From: Actinomycetes bacterium
GTDB lineage: Bacteria; Actinomycetota; Actinomycetes; Actinomycetales; Micrococcaceae
NCBI GenBank assembly: GCA_023426375.1
Contig: JAFAAV010000004.1
Coordinates: 1-37,613 of the forward strand
DNA length: 37,613 nucleotides
Direction of reading: 5' to 3'
Shown: one piece after another, positions 7,929 to 15,820 of the stretch
Position numbering within the stretch: the first letter of the stretch is position 1
Layout of the letters: every line of letters starts with the position of its first letter
Program-made: the position numbers and the translations under genes
The notes under the pieces: model-generated
The model's database searches: none
Told to the model about the DNA's origin: nothing
What the model saw: the letters and a program-made list of their open reading frames with translations, nothing else

Positions 7929-7960
7929 TTGTGCACAGAGTTATCCACAGGTGTGGACAC
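7929..7960. promoter_or_regulatory. DnaA-box cluster B1
   Basis: TTGTGCACA at 7929-7937, then the convergent pair TTATCCACA (7941-7949)-GG-TGTGGACAC (7952-7960). The core is identical over 19 nt to cluster A1 on the other side of the amylosucrase gene. Confidence 0.55.
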
Positions 7961-7980
7961 TGCGGCGTGTCGAACGAGAA

Positions 7981-8015
7981 TTGACCTGCCCAAACGCTGT
8001 GTTTGAGCAGGTCAA
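7981..8015 (-). terminator. Terminator of the osmoprotectant ABC operon
   Basis: The arms TTGACCTGCCCAAAC and GTTTGAGCAGGTCAA pair with one mismatch around GCTGT. Read leftward the stem ends in GGTCAATTC. It lies about 50 bp past the last gene of the operon. Confidence 0.8.
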
Positions 8016-8042
8016 CATCGGTTTCTCACAATGCCCACGTGT

Positions 8043-8064
8043 TGTGGACATCCCCTGTGGAAAT
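8043..8064. promoter_or_regulatory. Weak DnaA-box-like tandem pair B2
   Basis: TGTGGACAT and TGTGGAAAT in the same orientation, 4 bases apart, copying the layout of pair A2 with weaker matches. It touches the stop codon of the substrate-binding protein gene. Confidence 0.35.
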
Positions 8065-9014
8065 TAGGACTGGTAGCCGTTCTCCGACAACCATTCGGCG
8101 GCGGCGTCGGCCGGGTTCATTTGCTGTTCACCGCTCACCTTGCGGTTGAGATCGATCAGATCCTGGGTTGTCAGCTTGCCGGAGAACTCGTTCAAGGCGT
8201 CCTGGGCCTCTTGCGGGAGGCGGTCCGGAGCGGTCAGCGGCAACACCTGCTGCGCGATGAAGTTGTTCTGGGGGTCCTCCAGGACCACCAGGTTTTCGTC
8301 CTCGATGGCCGGGGTGGTCGTGAAGATATTGGCCACCTGCACGTCACCGCTCGTAAGTGCCTGCACCGTCAGGGGGCCCGAGCCGTCATTGATCGGTTCG
8401 AAGGACTTGAAGGTGCAGTTGTACTTCTCTTCCAGGCCCTTCACACCGTAGGCACGTTCCTGGAACTCGGGCGGGCCGGCCATGATGAAATCGCCGCACT
8501 TGGGTGCCAGGTCCTTAATGGACTTCAAGGAATGCTCATCGGCGGTTGCCTGTGTGACCACCAGGGAGTCCTTGTTCTCGGCCTCGGAGGCCTCCAGCAC
8601 GGACAGCCCCTCCGCTTCCAGGGCACCCGGAAGCGCACTCATGATGTCCTCCGCGGAAGACTGGGTGGCCTCGGTGTCCGCGAAGAGCAGCAGGTTACCG
8701 GAGTAGTCCGGAACCACATCCACGGACCCGTCCTTGATGGCTCCGGTGTACGCCTCGCGAGCGCCGATTCCCGTGTTGGTCTCGACCTCCAGGCCTGCGT
8801 CCCGCAAGACTCCCGCGTACAGTTCGCCGATCACCTGGGATTCTGGGAAGTCTGCCGAGCCCACGGTGACGGCCTCCGAAGACCCGCCTGAGGCGGCGTC
8901 GTCCCCGGAATCATCGAGCGGATCGGAACCGCCGCCGCACGCGGTGAGCACCAGCGCCAGGGCGAAGAGCCCGGCCAGCCACGCGCCCGCGCGCCGGAAG
9001 AGTGAGATGTTCAT
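8064..9014 (-). CDS. opuCC: Glycine betaine/choline-type substrate-binding lipoprotein (OpuCC/ProX-like)
   Basis: Binds an osmoprotectant (glycine betaine, choline, carnitine or proline betaine) outside the membrane and delivers it to the two permeases upstream. 316 aa. It has a lipoprotein signal: basic N-terminus, hydrophobic core and lipobox LTAC with C26. Next comes a GGGSDPLDDSGDDAASGGSS linker holding an 11/12 copy of the repeat, then the OpuAC domain beginning VTVGSADFPESQVIGELYAG. It is the last gene of the operon; its ATG overlaps the stop of the preceding permease by 4 bp. The ligand cannot be settled from sequence. Confidence 0.9.
   Translation of the reverse strand: MNISLFRRAGAWLAGLFALALVLTACGGGSDPLDDSGDDAASGGSSEAVTVGSADFPESQVIGELYAGVLRDAGLEVETNTGIGAREAYTGAIKDGSVDVVPDYSGNLLLFADTEATQSSAEDIMSALPGALEAEGLSVLEASEAENKDSLVVTQATADEHSLKSIKDLAPKCGDFIMAGPPEFQERAYGVKGLEEKYNCTFKSFEPINDGSGPLTVQALTSGDVQVANIFTTTPAIEDENLVVLEDPQNNFIAQQVLPLTAPDRLPQEAQDALNEFSGKLTTQDLIDLNRKVSGEQQMNPADAAAEWLSENGYQS
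8892..8903 (-). repeat. 12-mer repeat, copy 3 (11/12, GACGACGCCGCC)
   Basis: On the minus strand inside the substrate-binding lipoprotein gene, in frame as Asp-Asp-Ala-Ala, in the flexible linker after the lipobox. Confidence 0.65.
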
Positions 9015-9688
9015 GAGCGTTCTCCTGCCATTCTGAGCCCCGGCGAGGTCACCAGGCGTTGAATCAGAGCCAAAATTGCGTCCGCGGCGAGCGCGAGCAC
9101 CGCCACGAGCACCACGGAGGCCAGCATCCGCGAGTAGTCACGCACGGCCAGCCCGTCGATCAAATACCGCCCCAGGCCACCCAGGTTGATGTAGGCCACG
9201 ATGGTCACGGTCGCGAGCACCTGCAGCGCCGCGTTTCGAATACCGCCCAGGATCACGGGCAGTGCCACGGGGATTTCCACGCGCGTGAGCGTCTGGCGCT
9301 CGGTCATACCCATGGCGCGGGCGCCGTCCACGAGTGCCGGAGAAACGGAGGCCACCCCGGAGTAGGTGCCGGACAGAATGGGCGGGATGGCCAGCAGCAC
9401 GAGCGCCAGGATGGGCGGCATCAGCCCGAGCCCCATAAGCAGGGTGAACAGGGTCAGCAGACCCAGCGTGGGCAGCGATCGCAGCGCGCCGGTGATACCG
9501 ACCACCAGGCCGCTACCTCGCCCGGTGTGCCCCACCCACAACCCCAGCGGCACGGCGATGATCAGAGCGATCGCCATGGTGAGGCCCGTGTAACCCAGGT
9601 GCTCGAGCATGCGCTGCGGGATGCCGGAGGTGCCGGTCCAGTTCATCGGATCCGTGAGGAATTCGAGGGCCTGATCGATCAGGTTCAT
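9011..9688 (-). CDS. opuCD: Osmoprotectant ABC transporter permease 2
   Basis: Membrane component of the importer, 225 aa, with about five to six hydrophobic segments (for example TMAIALIIAVPLGLWVG and LGLLTLFTLLMGLGL). The binding-protein-dependent permease (EAA) loop is seen in ALVDGARAMGMTERQTLTRVEIPVALP, where it docks on the ATPase. The ATG at 9688 overlaps the stop of permease 1 by 4 bp, and its own stop overlaps the lipoprotein gene by 4 bp. This implies one polycistronic mRNA with translational coupling. Confidence 0.9.
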   Translation of the reverse strand: MNLIDQALEFLTDPMNWTGTSGIPQRMLEHLGYTGLTMAIALIIAVPLGLWVGHTGRGSGLVVGITGALRSLPTLGLLTLFTLLMGLGLMPPILALVLLAIPPILSGTYSGVASVSPALVDGARAMGMTERQTLTRVEIPVALPVILGGIRNAALQVLATVTIVAYINLGGLGRYLIDGLAVRDYSRMLASVVLVAVLALAADAILALIQRLVTSPGLRMAGERS

Positions 9689-10467
9689 GCGGCCGCACCC
9701 CCGGATTCGACGCTGGCGATGGAACGTGCGCGCTGGGAGTCCTCATCCTTGGTCTCGCCACCGTGGCCAGTGACCGGACGTTTGCCGGTGCCGTCACCGT
9801 TACCCACACGACGCGAAGTCTTGGTGGTGGTCTGCCCCGCCCGGCGCCAACCGGTGAGCACGTGGCCGATCAACCGCAGCAACTGGTCAAGTACCACGGC
9901 CAGGATCACGGTGGCCACGATGCCCACCAGGATCTCGGACATGATGGAGCGGCGCAGTCCGTCCGTGAACAGCGTGCCCAGGGATTGGATACCGATCACC
10001 GCACCCACCGACACCATGGAAATGTTCGACACCGTGGCCACGCGCAACCCCGCGATCATCACGGGCACGGCCAGCGGAAGTTCCACGCCGAAGAAACGGC
10101 GCACGGGCTTGTACCCCATGGCGGTCGCGGCCTGCAGGATGTCCTTGTCCACGGCTTCGAACGCATCCACGCACGAGCGCACCAGAATGGCGATCACGTA
10201 CAGGGTCAGCGCCACGATCACGTTGATCAGCGAGGTCATCTGGGTGCCCAGAATCAACGGCAATACCACGAACAGCGTGAGTGAGGGGATCGTGTAGAGC
10301 AGCGACGACCCGGTCACGAACAACGGCCGCAGCCACTTGCTACCGGCGGCCAGTCTGGCCAGGGGCACCGAGATCAGCAACCCGACCACCACGGGGATCA
10401 CCGATTGCAGCAGGTGGGTTCCCGTCAGTTCGAAGACCGTGGACCAGTTGTTCGACAGCCAGTTCAC
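9685..10467 (-). CDS. opuCB: Osmoprotectant ABC transporter permease 1
   Basis: Second membrane component, 260 aa. About five hydrophobic spans run through residue 205. The EAA loop is visible in DILQAATAMGYKPVRRFFGVELPLAVP. The C-terminal 50 or so residues (from about 210) are a charged, Gly/Thr/Arg-rich tail with no membrane segment, which is longer than usual. The start is a GTG overlapping the ATPase stop by 4 bp (GTGA). The two permeases are diverged, so the transporter is probably a heterodimer, as in Bacillus OpuC. Confidence 0.9.
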   Translation of the reverse strand: MNWLSNNWSTVFELTGTHLLQSVIPVVVGLLISVPLARLAAGSKWLRPLFVTGSSLLYTIPSLTLFVVLPLILGTQMTSLINVIVALTLYVIAILVRSCVDAFEAVDKDILQAATAMGYKPVRRFFGVELPLAVPVMIAGLRVATVSNISMVSVGAVIGIQSLGTLFTDGLRRSIMSEILVGIVATVILAVVLDQLLRLIGHVLTGWRRAGQTTTKTSRRVGNGDGTGKRPVTGHGGETKDEDSQRARSIASVESGGAAA

Positions 10468-11696
10468 GGCTGCTCCCGCCGGTCGAATCGTTCGTTGCGT
10501 TGCTCCTCGATGGCCCGCATGATCTCTTCACCGCGCAGGATTCCGGCCACGGAGCCGTCCTCGTGAACCGCCACAGCCTGCCCGGAGGGCGAGGACAGCG
10601 CCGCGTCCAAGGCCGTCCGCAGCGAGTCACCGGCGCGCCAGAGCGTGCCGCCCACGCGCAGTTCCTCGCGCGGCGCGGGGTTCCCGGCACCGTCCACGGG
10701 CAACCAGCCCAGCGGCGCATTCCGTTCGTTGACCAGCAGGATCCAGCCGTCCGACGACGCCGCTCCCGCCCCGTTTCGTGCGCCGGTGTGCGTACCGCCG
10801 TGGGCGGCGTTCTGAGAACCGCCGCGAGCGCCGTCGGCTTGCCAGGGAGCGGCCGCGCCGTGGCCGGAATCGACCCGCGAGTGCTGGCCGGTCTCCGCGT
10901 TGAGCACCGTGACGGGGTGAACGGCCACCGGGGCGCGGTCGAAGGTCAGGGAGCGGAATCCGCGGTCGCGGCCGATGAAATCCGCCACGAAGTCATCCGC
11001 GGGTGCGCGCAGCAATTCTTCCGGTGTGGCGTACTGGGCCAGCTTTCCGCCGCGTGCGAAGACGGCCACGCGGTTGCCCAGGGTGATGGCCTCGTCGATG
11101 TCGTGGGTGACGAACACAATGGTGCGGTGCAGCCGCTTCTGTAGGTCCAGAAGTTCGCGCTGCAGGTCCTGACGCACCACGGGATCCACCGCGGAGAAGG
11201 GCTCGTCCATGAGCAGGATGGGCGGATCCGCAGCGAGGGCTCGGGCCACTCCCACGCGCTGCTGCTGACCGCCGGACAACTGCGCCGGATAGCGGGTGGC
11301 CAAGGACTCGTCCAGACCCACGGAGCCGAGAAGCTCGCGAGCGCTGGCGCGTGCCTGGGACTTGGACACCCCGTTCAAGCGGGGCACCGTGGCGATGTTG
11401 TCTTCCACCGTGCGGTGGGGCATGAGTCCGGACTGCTGCATCACGTAACCCATAGAGCGGCGCAGCTGAGCGGCGGGGACGTCCGCCACGTTGCGGCCGT
11501 TGACCTCCACCGTGCCGGAGGAGGGTTCCACCATGCGATTGAGCATGCGCAGAGACGTGGTCTTGCCGCAGCCGGAAGGGCCCACGAACACGGTGAGTGA
11601 GCCGGTGGGGATCTCCAGATCCAGGTGGTCCACTGCGGTGGTCCCGTTGGGGTACACCTTGCTCACGCCTGAATAGCGAATGGCCGTTTCGGTCAT
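10464..11696 (-). CDS. opuCA: Osmoprotectant ABC transporter ATPase with C-terminal CBS-like region (OpuCA/ProV-like)
   Basis: Powers osmoprotectant import. 410 aa from the ATG at 11696, which has GGAAGGG about 10 bases upstream; two upstream Met codons (up to 11747) are alternatives. Motifs in order are Walker A GPSGCGKTT, Q-loop VMQQSG, signature LSGGQQQRV, Walker B ILLMDEP and switch H in FVTHD. After the ATPase domain (about residue 240 on) lies a CBS-like region, ending in AVAVHEDGSVAGILRGEEIMRAIEEQ, which in OpuCA-type proteins senses ionic strength or nucleotides. This region is interrupted by a Gly/Ala/His-rich stretch of about 40 residues with an exact copy of the 12-mer repeat. First gene of a four-gene operon. 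Confidence 0.92.
   Translation of the reverse strand: MTETAIRYSGVSKVYPNGTTAVDHLDLEIPTGSLTVFVGPSGCGKTTSLRMLNRMVEPSSGTVEVNGRNVADVPAAQLRRSMGYVMQQSGLMPHRTVEDNIATVPRLNGVSKSQARASARELLGSVGLDESLATRYPAQLSGGQQQRVGVARALAADPPILLMDEPFSAVDPVVRQDLQRELLDLQKRLHRTIVFVTHDIDEAITLGNRVAVFARGGKLAQYATPEELLRAPADDFVADFIGRDRGFRSLTFDRAPVAVHPVTVLNAETGQHSRVDSGHGAAAPWQADGARGGSQNAAHGGTHTGARNGAGAASSDGWILLVNERNAPLGWLPVDGAGNPAPREELRVGGTLWRAGDSLRTALDAALSSPSGQAVAVHEDGSVAGILRGEEIMRAIEEQRNERFDRREQP
10753..10764 (+). repeat. 12-mer repeat GACGACGCCGCT, copy 4 (exact)
   Basis: Within the low-complexity insertion of the ATPase gene, antisense to the gene, where it encodes Ala-Ala-Ser-Ser. Preceded by CC, as in copies 2, 6 and 7. Confidence 0.8.
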
Positions 11697-11790
11697 GCCC
11701 TTGAAGTCCCTTCCGTGGCGTGCGTTCATCCTATCCAGGGAGATCATCAGTGTGCTCCGTTGTTTCGTAGTGTTGTCGCAGGTTTGTTTT

Positions 11791-11805
11791 TGAGAACCAT
11801 TCTTA
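11791..11805. promoter_or_regulatory. Zur-box-like operator
   Basis: TGAGAACCATTCTTA, an imperfect 15-bp dyad 14 bp before the COG0523-like gene. It resembles Fur-family boxes of the form TGANAATNATTNTCA. The genes that follow (a COG0523 protein and Cys-free bL36) are classic zinc-starvation genes, which favours Zur over Fur. Confidence 0.68.
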
Positions 11806-11818
11806 TTAGAGTGACGGC

Positions 11819-13045
11819 ATGCGTTTCGTCATCGTCAGCTCCCTGGATGCCCTGGCGCGCCTGGCCACCGCGAAGTACTTGGCCCGCCGCTGGCCCTCGG
11901 CCGAATTCATCCGGTGGGACATCACCGCGGACGGCGCCCTGATGCGCAAGCACCACCGCAACGGCAATCTCCGCTTCCTGCACGCGTCGCCACTAGACGC
12001 CTCCGAGGTCGGCTACCCGGATCAGGAGGCTGCAGCCCGCCACGACCTCGCGCATCATGTGACGGACCAGACCTCTGCGACCGCGGATGACGAGCTCACC
12101 GTGCTGCTGCTCCCCATGGGGTTCCCGTCCGAGCAGGCTGTCGCTGCCCTGCACTCATCGGGGCGCACGCCCGATTCCCCGGAGGTCCACGTCCAGTCGG
12201 TAATTTTCGCCGTGGACTCGGAGACTGTTGAGGACACTCTGTGGGACGTGTCCCCCGCCGTCGAATTCGACTCGCGCCCCGAGCTTCCCACCGTCCATGC
12301 AACACCTGCGGGCGAACCTCGATTCATCCCCGAACGGGAATATTGCCGCACCGCCGGGGAGTTCCTGGCCGCGGAAGTGGCACACAGTTCCAGCCTGCTC
12401 GCGGTCAACAATCTGGATGCAGCCCTGGCACCGCATCACCCTGATCGCTGGGAACGCGGCATAGAACTCATCGGTGAAATCGCCCCGCACCTGACCATCG
12501 TCGATGCCACGGCCACACCCCGTCGCAGTTCCTCCACGCACGCTGGAATGTTCGCGAGCTTCGACGAACACGCCGCGAAGCAGCGGCGTCGCCCGGGGAG
12601 CATTCCCGAGTACGACGGCGCCGCGTCATCGACCGTGGTCCTGCGCACCTCCCAGCCGGTGGACCCCGCGATGTTTCATCGCGCCCTGGGCACGATGGTG
12701 GCCGGCGCCTGCCGGGTGCGCGGAACGGTGCATTTCCACACGGATCCGTCCCGCACCGTGGCCATCGAGGGGGTGGGGCCGCACGTGTGGCTCGAGCCCA
12801 AGGAGCCGGAACCCACGACCCTCGATTACATCGCGTCGGTGCTGAACTCGAGCACGGCTGAAACCTCCCTGCCCGACCGACCCGCGCGACACGTCTCGCT
12901 GCTACCGGACGGACTGTGCGGCTGCACGATTGCAATCACCGGCTCATTCCTGGACGGCGGCCAACTGCACGAGCTACTTCACGCCGCCACGGGCGCCCCG
13001 ATGGGTACACCGTCAACTCAAGACACCCCACCCACCCAGATATAA
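11819..13045 (+). CDS. COG0523/CobW-like protein without a recognisable P-loop, probable zinc-starvation protein
   Basis: COG0523 proteins are GTPases thought to deliver or manage metals. This 408-aa protein shows the CobW C-terminal domain pattern: STVVLRTSQPVDPAMFHRAL followed by RGTVHFHTDPSRTVAIEGVGPHVWLEP. The N-terminus is MRFVIVSSLDALARLATAKYLARRWP; no GxxGxGK(S/T) is present and no CxCC metal motif is seen, though CGC occurs near residue 364. Related P-loop-poor homologues occur in actinobacterial Zur regulons as far as I recall, so this may be a distinct subfamily rather than decay; the gene is intact. It follows a Zur-like box and runs into rpmJ with a 9-bp gap. The ATG at 11819 has no strong ribosome binding site. 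Confidence 0.72.
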   Translation: MRFVIVSSLDALARLATAKYLARRWPSAEFIRWDITADGALMRKHHRNGNLRFLHASPLDASEVGYPDQEAAARHDLAHHVTDQTSATADDELTVLLLPMGFPSEQAVAALHSSGRTPDSPEVHVQSVIFAVDSETVEDTLWDVSPAVEFDSRPELPTVHATPAGEPRFIPEREYCRTAGEFLAAEVAHSSSLLAVNNLDAALAPHHPDRWERGIELIGEIAPHLTIVDATATPRRSSSTHAGMFASFDEHAAKQRRRPGSIPEYDGAASSTVVLRTSQPVDPAMFHRALGTMVAGACRVRGTVHFHTDPSRTVAIEGVGPHVWLEPKEPEPTTLDYIASVLNSSTAETSLPDRPARHVSLLPDGLCGCTIAITGSFLDGGQLHELLHAATGAPMGTPSTQDTPPTQI

Positions 13046-13054
13046 GGAGACACC

Positions 13055-13177
13055 ATGAAGGTCCGTAACTCGCTGCGCGCGCTCAAGAAGATCCCCGGTT
13101 CGCAGATCGTGCGACGCCGCGGCCGCACCTATGTGATCAATAAGAAGAACCCGCGCATGAAGGCCCGCCAAGGCTGA
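13055..13177 (+). CDS. rpmJ: Ribosomal protein bL36, zinc-free paralogue
   Basis: A 40-aa protein of the 50S subunit: it begins MKVRNSLRALKKIPG, continues through IVRRRGRTYVINKKNPRM and ends KARQG. The usual zinc-ribbon cysteines are all absent, so this is the C-minus type, made when zinc is scarce to replace the zinc-binding form. AAGGAGA precedes the ATG by 4 bases. It lies 9 bp after the COG0523-like gene and is expected to share its Zur-controlled transcript. The short length makes it easy to miss in automated annotation. Confidence 0.95.
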   Translation: MKVRNSLRALKKIPGSQIVRRRGRTYVINKKNPRMKARQG

Positions 13178-13191
13178 ACCCAGGCCGTGCC

Positions 13192-13809
13192 CTACGCCTG
13201 CCGATGATCACCCCGGTGGTCATCGGCAGTGTCGTCTGCGGCGAGGAATTCGGTCGGGATGCGGTCTGCGCCGGCCACGTCCGTGAGCAATTGTGGGTCA
13301 ATGGGAACGCCGCGGCGCAGCACGCTGATACCGCCACCCGGCTCGTGGAGCACACAGGCGATCTCCTCGTAGGACCGAACACCGGCGCGACGCAACGCGC
13401 CATGCAACTCCCAGATCGTGATGTGGGCTCGCTTGAGCGTCTGCTCCTGGACGTCCGGGCCGATCATGAGCAATCGCGCCGGGCTGTTCATGAGTTTGTG
13501 CACCCGCATCGACGAGCGCAGCTGACCGAAGATCGCCTCCAGGATGAATAGCATGGCCAGGCCCAGGATGCCGCTGGTCAGGGTGGGCGGGTGTCCCAGG
13601 ATCACGCGGCCGGCCACCGATCCGAGCATGACCGTGACCACCACGTCGAAGGTCGACATGGCCATGAGTACGCGCTGACCGAAGATGCGCACGAACAGCA
13701 GGAACGCCACGTAGATCCCCACCGCGGACAGCACCACCGCAATCGCGTGAGGCCAGGTAATGCCCAGTTCTTCGAGCAGCTGGTCGGGCAGTGAGACGTT
13801 CATCGGCAT
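13192..13809 (-). CDS. YetF-like membrane protein (DUF421 family)
   Basis: 205 aa. Three hydrophobic segments lie in the first half (AIAVVLSAVGIYVAFLLFV, FDVVVTVMLGSVAGRVILG and SGILGLAMLFILEAIFG), with the conserved R-x-x-GQR-x-x-x-MSTFD pattern of the family between the first two. A cytoplasmic domain follows, with ITIWELHGALRRAGVRSYEEIACVLHEPGG. Function is unknown in the family. It is 19 bp after the ABC exporter gene, so it is probably the last gene of that transcript. It is convergent with rpmJ (14 bp gap). The ATG at 13809 is followed by a second in-frame ATG at 13803; neither has a strong ribosome binding site. Confidence 0.85.
   Translation of the reverse strand: MPMNVSLPDQLLEELGITWPHAIAVVLSAVGIYVAFLLFVRIFGQRVLMAMSTFDVVVTVMLGSVAGRVILGHPPTLTSGILGLAMLFILEAIFGQLRSSMRVHKLMNSPARLLMIGPDVQEQTLKRAHITIWELHGALRRAGVRSYEEIACVLHEPGGGISVLRRGVPIDPQLLTDVAGADRIPTEFLAADDTADDHRGDHRQA
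13201..13226 (+). terminator. Hairpin between convergent rpmJ and DUF421 genes
   Basis: The arms CCGATGATCACC and GGTGGTCATCGG pair fully with one wobble, 23 bp after the rpmJ stop. The hairpin lies inside the last codons of the DUF421 gene, so it would serve only rpmJ. No U tract. Confidence 0.5.
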
Positions 13810-13828
13810 GACGACAGATTAGGCCCGC

Positions 13829-15691
13829 TCACTCGGTGCTGGAGAACTGCGTTTCGTACAGTTCTGCGTACCGACCATCGGCCTCGAGCAATTCGTGATG
13901 CGTGCCGCGCTCCACGATCCGACCCGCTTCGATCACCAGGATCTGGTCCGCCTGGCGGATGGTCGACAGACGGTGGGCAATCACGATGGCCGTCCGACCG
14001 ATCATCGCCTCGCCCAGGGCGGCCTGCACGTGCGCCTCGTTGGTCGAGTCCAACGCGGAGGTGGCCTCATCCAGGATGACCACGCGGGGTTGCGCGAGCA
14101 GCAGTCGAGCAATCGTCAGGCGCTGACGCTCACCACCGGACAACCGGTAACCGCGCTCTCCCACCACGGTGTCCAGACCGTCCGGGAGGGATTCGATCAC
14201 GTGCTTCATGCGGGCGCGATCCAGGGCGTGCCAGAGGTCCTCATCGGTGGATTCCGGACGGGCCATAGCGAGGTTCGCGCGGATCGTGTCGTGGAACAGG
14301 TGGCCGTCCTGCATGACCATGCCCACGGTGTCCCGCAGGGATTCGAACGTGGTCTCGCGGACGTCTTGGCCACCCAAGCGGACGGCGCCGGTATCGACGT
14401 CGTACAGGCGGGCCACCAGCTGAGCGATCGTGGATTTACCGGCTCCGGAGGATCCCACCAGGGCCACGGTGTGACCGGGCTGAGCGTTGAAGGAAATCCC
14501 GTGCAACACCTCTTCACCACCGCGCGAATCCAGAACCGCCACGTCCTCCAGGGACGCCAACGAAACCTGCTCGGCCGAGGGGTAGGCGAAGTGAACGTCG
14601 TCGAACTCCACGGACGCCGGGCCGGGAGTAATGGCCCGGGCGTCGGGAGCTTCGCGAATCAGGGGCTTGATGTCGAGCACCTCGAACACACGCTCGAAGC
14701 TCACCACCGCACTCATGATGTCCATGTGGGCGTTGGCCAACATGGTCAAAGGGGTATATAGCCTGGTCAAGAGCATGCCGAGGGTGACGACGGCGCCGGC
14801 GTCCAAGTGCCCCAGGATCGCCTGGGCACCACCCACGCCGTAGACCAGCGCGAGTGCCAAGGCGGACACCAAGGTCAGCGCGGTGACGAACGTGGTCTGC
14901 AGCATGGTGGTGCGGATGCCGATATTGCGCACGCTCGCGGCGCGCTCCGCGAACTGCCGAGACTCACTCGAGGGGTCGCCGTAGAGCTTGACCAGCGTTG
15001 CCCCACCGGCACCGAAGCGCTCGGTCATGCGGATGGACATCTGCGCGTTGTACTGGGCGGACTGCCGCTGCAGACCGGCCAACCGACCGCCCATGGCGCG
15101 GGCAGGAATCAAGAAAATGGGGAGCAGCAGCAAGGACAATCCGGTGACCTGCCACGAGATCGTCACCATGACACCCACGGTGAGCGCCAGCGAAACCACG
15201 TTGGAGACCACCCCGGACAGTGTTCCCGCGAAGGCCCGCTGCGCACCGATCACGTCAGTGTTGAGTCGCGAGACCAACGCTCCCGTGCGGGTGCGGGTGA
15301 AGAACGCCAGCGGCATGGTTTGCACGTGGTTGTACACGGTGGTGCGCAGGTCATAGATCAATCCCTCACCCACGCGGGAGGACAGCAGTCGATTGAGCAC
15401 GGACAGACCGGCATCCAACAGCGCGACAATCGCGATCCCCACGGCCAGCCACACCACAGCGGAGATGTCCTGACCTCCAGTTATGGCGTTGACCACCCGT
15501 CCTGCGAGCACCGGAGTGACCACACCGAGCACAGCCAGCGCCACGGACACCACAATGAACAGCGCAATGGTTTTGCGGTGGGGGCGCGCGAAAGTCAGGA
15601 TGCGCTTGATGGTGGCGCCACTGATCTTGCGCCCCTTGTACTCCTGGCCCTTGACGGTGCCCATCATGACGCGGTGCGGACTGCTGTTCAT
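13829..15691 (-). CDS. ABC exporter, half-transporter (multidrug/lipid type)
   Basis: 620 aa: a six-helix export domain (about residues 25-320) fused to an ATPase domain. Walker A is ALVGSSGAGKST, the signature is YRLSGGERQRL, Walker B is VVILDEATSALD and the switch His is in VIAHRLSTIRQA. One half-transporter with intact motifs suggests a homodimer exporting a drug or lipid; the substrate is unknown. The ATG at 15691 is preferred over the GTG at 15697 because GGCGGGG lies 6-7 bases before it. A MarR gene lies 129 bp upstream on the same strand and a DUF421 gene 19 bp downstream, a common layout for a MarR-controlled efflux unit. Confidence 0.93.
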   Translation of the reverse strand: MNSSPHRVMMGTVKGQEYKGRKISGATIKRILTFARPHRKTIALFIVVSVALAVLGVVTPVLAGRVVNAITGGQDISAVVWLAVGIAIVALLDAGLSVLNRLLSSRVGEGLIYDLRTTVYNHVQTMPLAFFTRTRTGALVSRLNTDVIGAQRAFAGTLSGVVSNVVSLALTVGVMVTISWQVTGLSLLLLPIFLIPARAMGGRLAGLQRQSAQYNAQMSIRMTERFGAGGATLVKLYGDPSSESRQFAERAASVRNIGIRTTMLQTTFVTALTLVSALALALVYGVGGAQAILGHLDAGAVVTLGMLLTRLYTPLTMLANAHMDIMSAVVSFERVFEVLDIKPLIREAPDARAITPGPASVEFDDVHFAYPSAEQVSLASLEDVAVLDSRGGEEVLHGISFNAQPGHTVALVGSSGAGKSTIAQLVARLYDVDTGAVRLGGQDVRETTFESLRDTVGMVMQDGHLFHDTIRANLAMARPESTDEDLWHALDRARMKHVIESLPDGLDTVVGERGYRLSGGERQRLTIARLLLAQPRVVILDEATSALDSTNEAHVQAALGEAMIGRTAIVIAHRLSTIRQADQILVIEAGRIVERGTHHELLEADGRYAELYETQFSSTE

Positions 15692-15782
15692 ACTCACCCC
15701 GCCACTCTAGACCTGGAGGTCAGGGGCGGGGAGAAGCTTTACTCACGGCGATCAGTCCAGCCACTGACCGAGCAGGAGACCC

Positions 15783-15811
15783 GGATCAGCGGGGAGTCCG
15801 ATTGCTGATCC
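15783..15811. promoter_or_regulatory. Inverted repeat between the MarR and ABC exporter genes
   Basis: GGATCAGC and GCTGATCC are perfect 8-bp arms with a 13-nt gap, 10 bp after the MarR stop. This could be a weak attenuating hairpin or a binding site; nothing decides between them. Confidence 0.35.
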
Positions 15812-15820
15812 ATCCACCCG

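Larger units (their letters stand above)
7729..8063. other. Intergenic region with operator-like dyad, DnaA-box array B and opu terminator
   Basis: A 335-bp gap with no gene. From left to right it holds the amylosucrase leader with a duplicated GAGGAGACC, a GTTAG/CTAAC dyad at 7865-7878, DnaA-box-like sites at 7929-7960, the terminator of the osmoprotectant operon at 7981-8015, and further weak DnaA-box-like sites at 8043-8064. Confidence 0.7.

Noticed and set aside
5421..8064. Reading the DnaA-box arrays as the replication origin oriC
   Set aside because: No dnaA, dnaN, recF or gyrB is nearby, the box number is small, and no A/T-rich unwinding region lies next to them.
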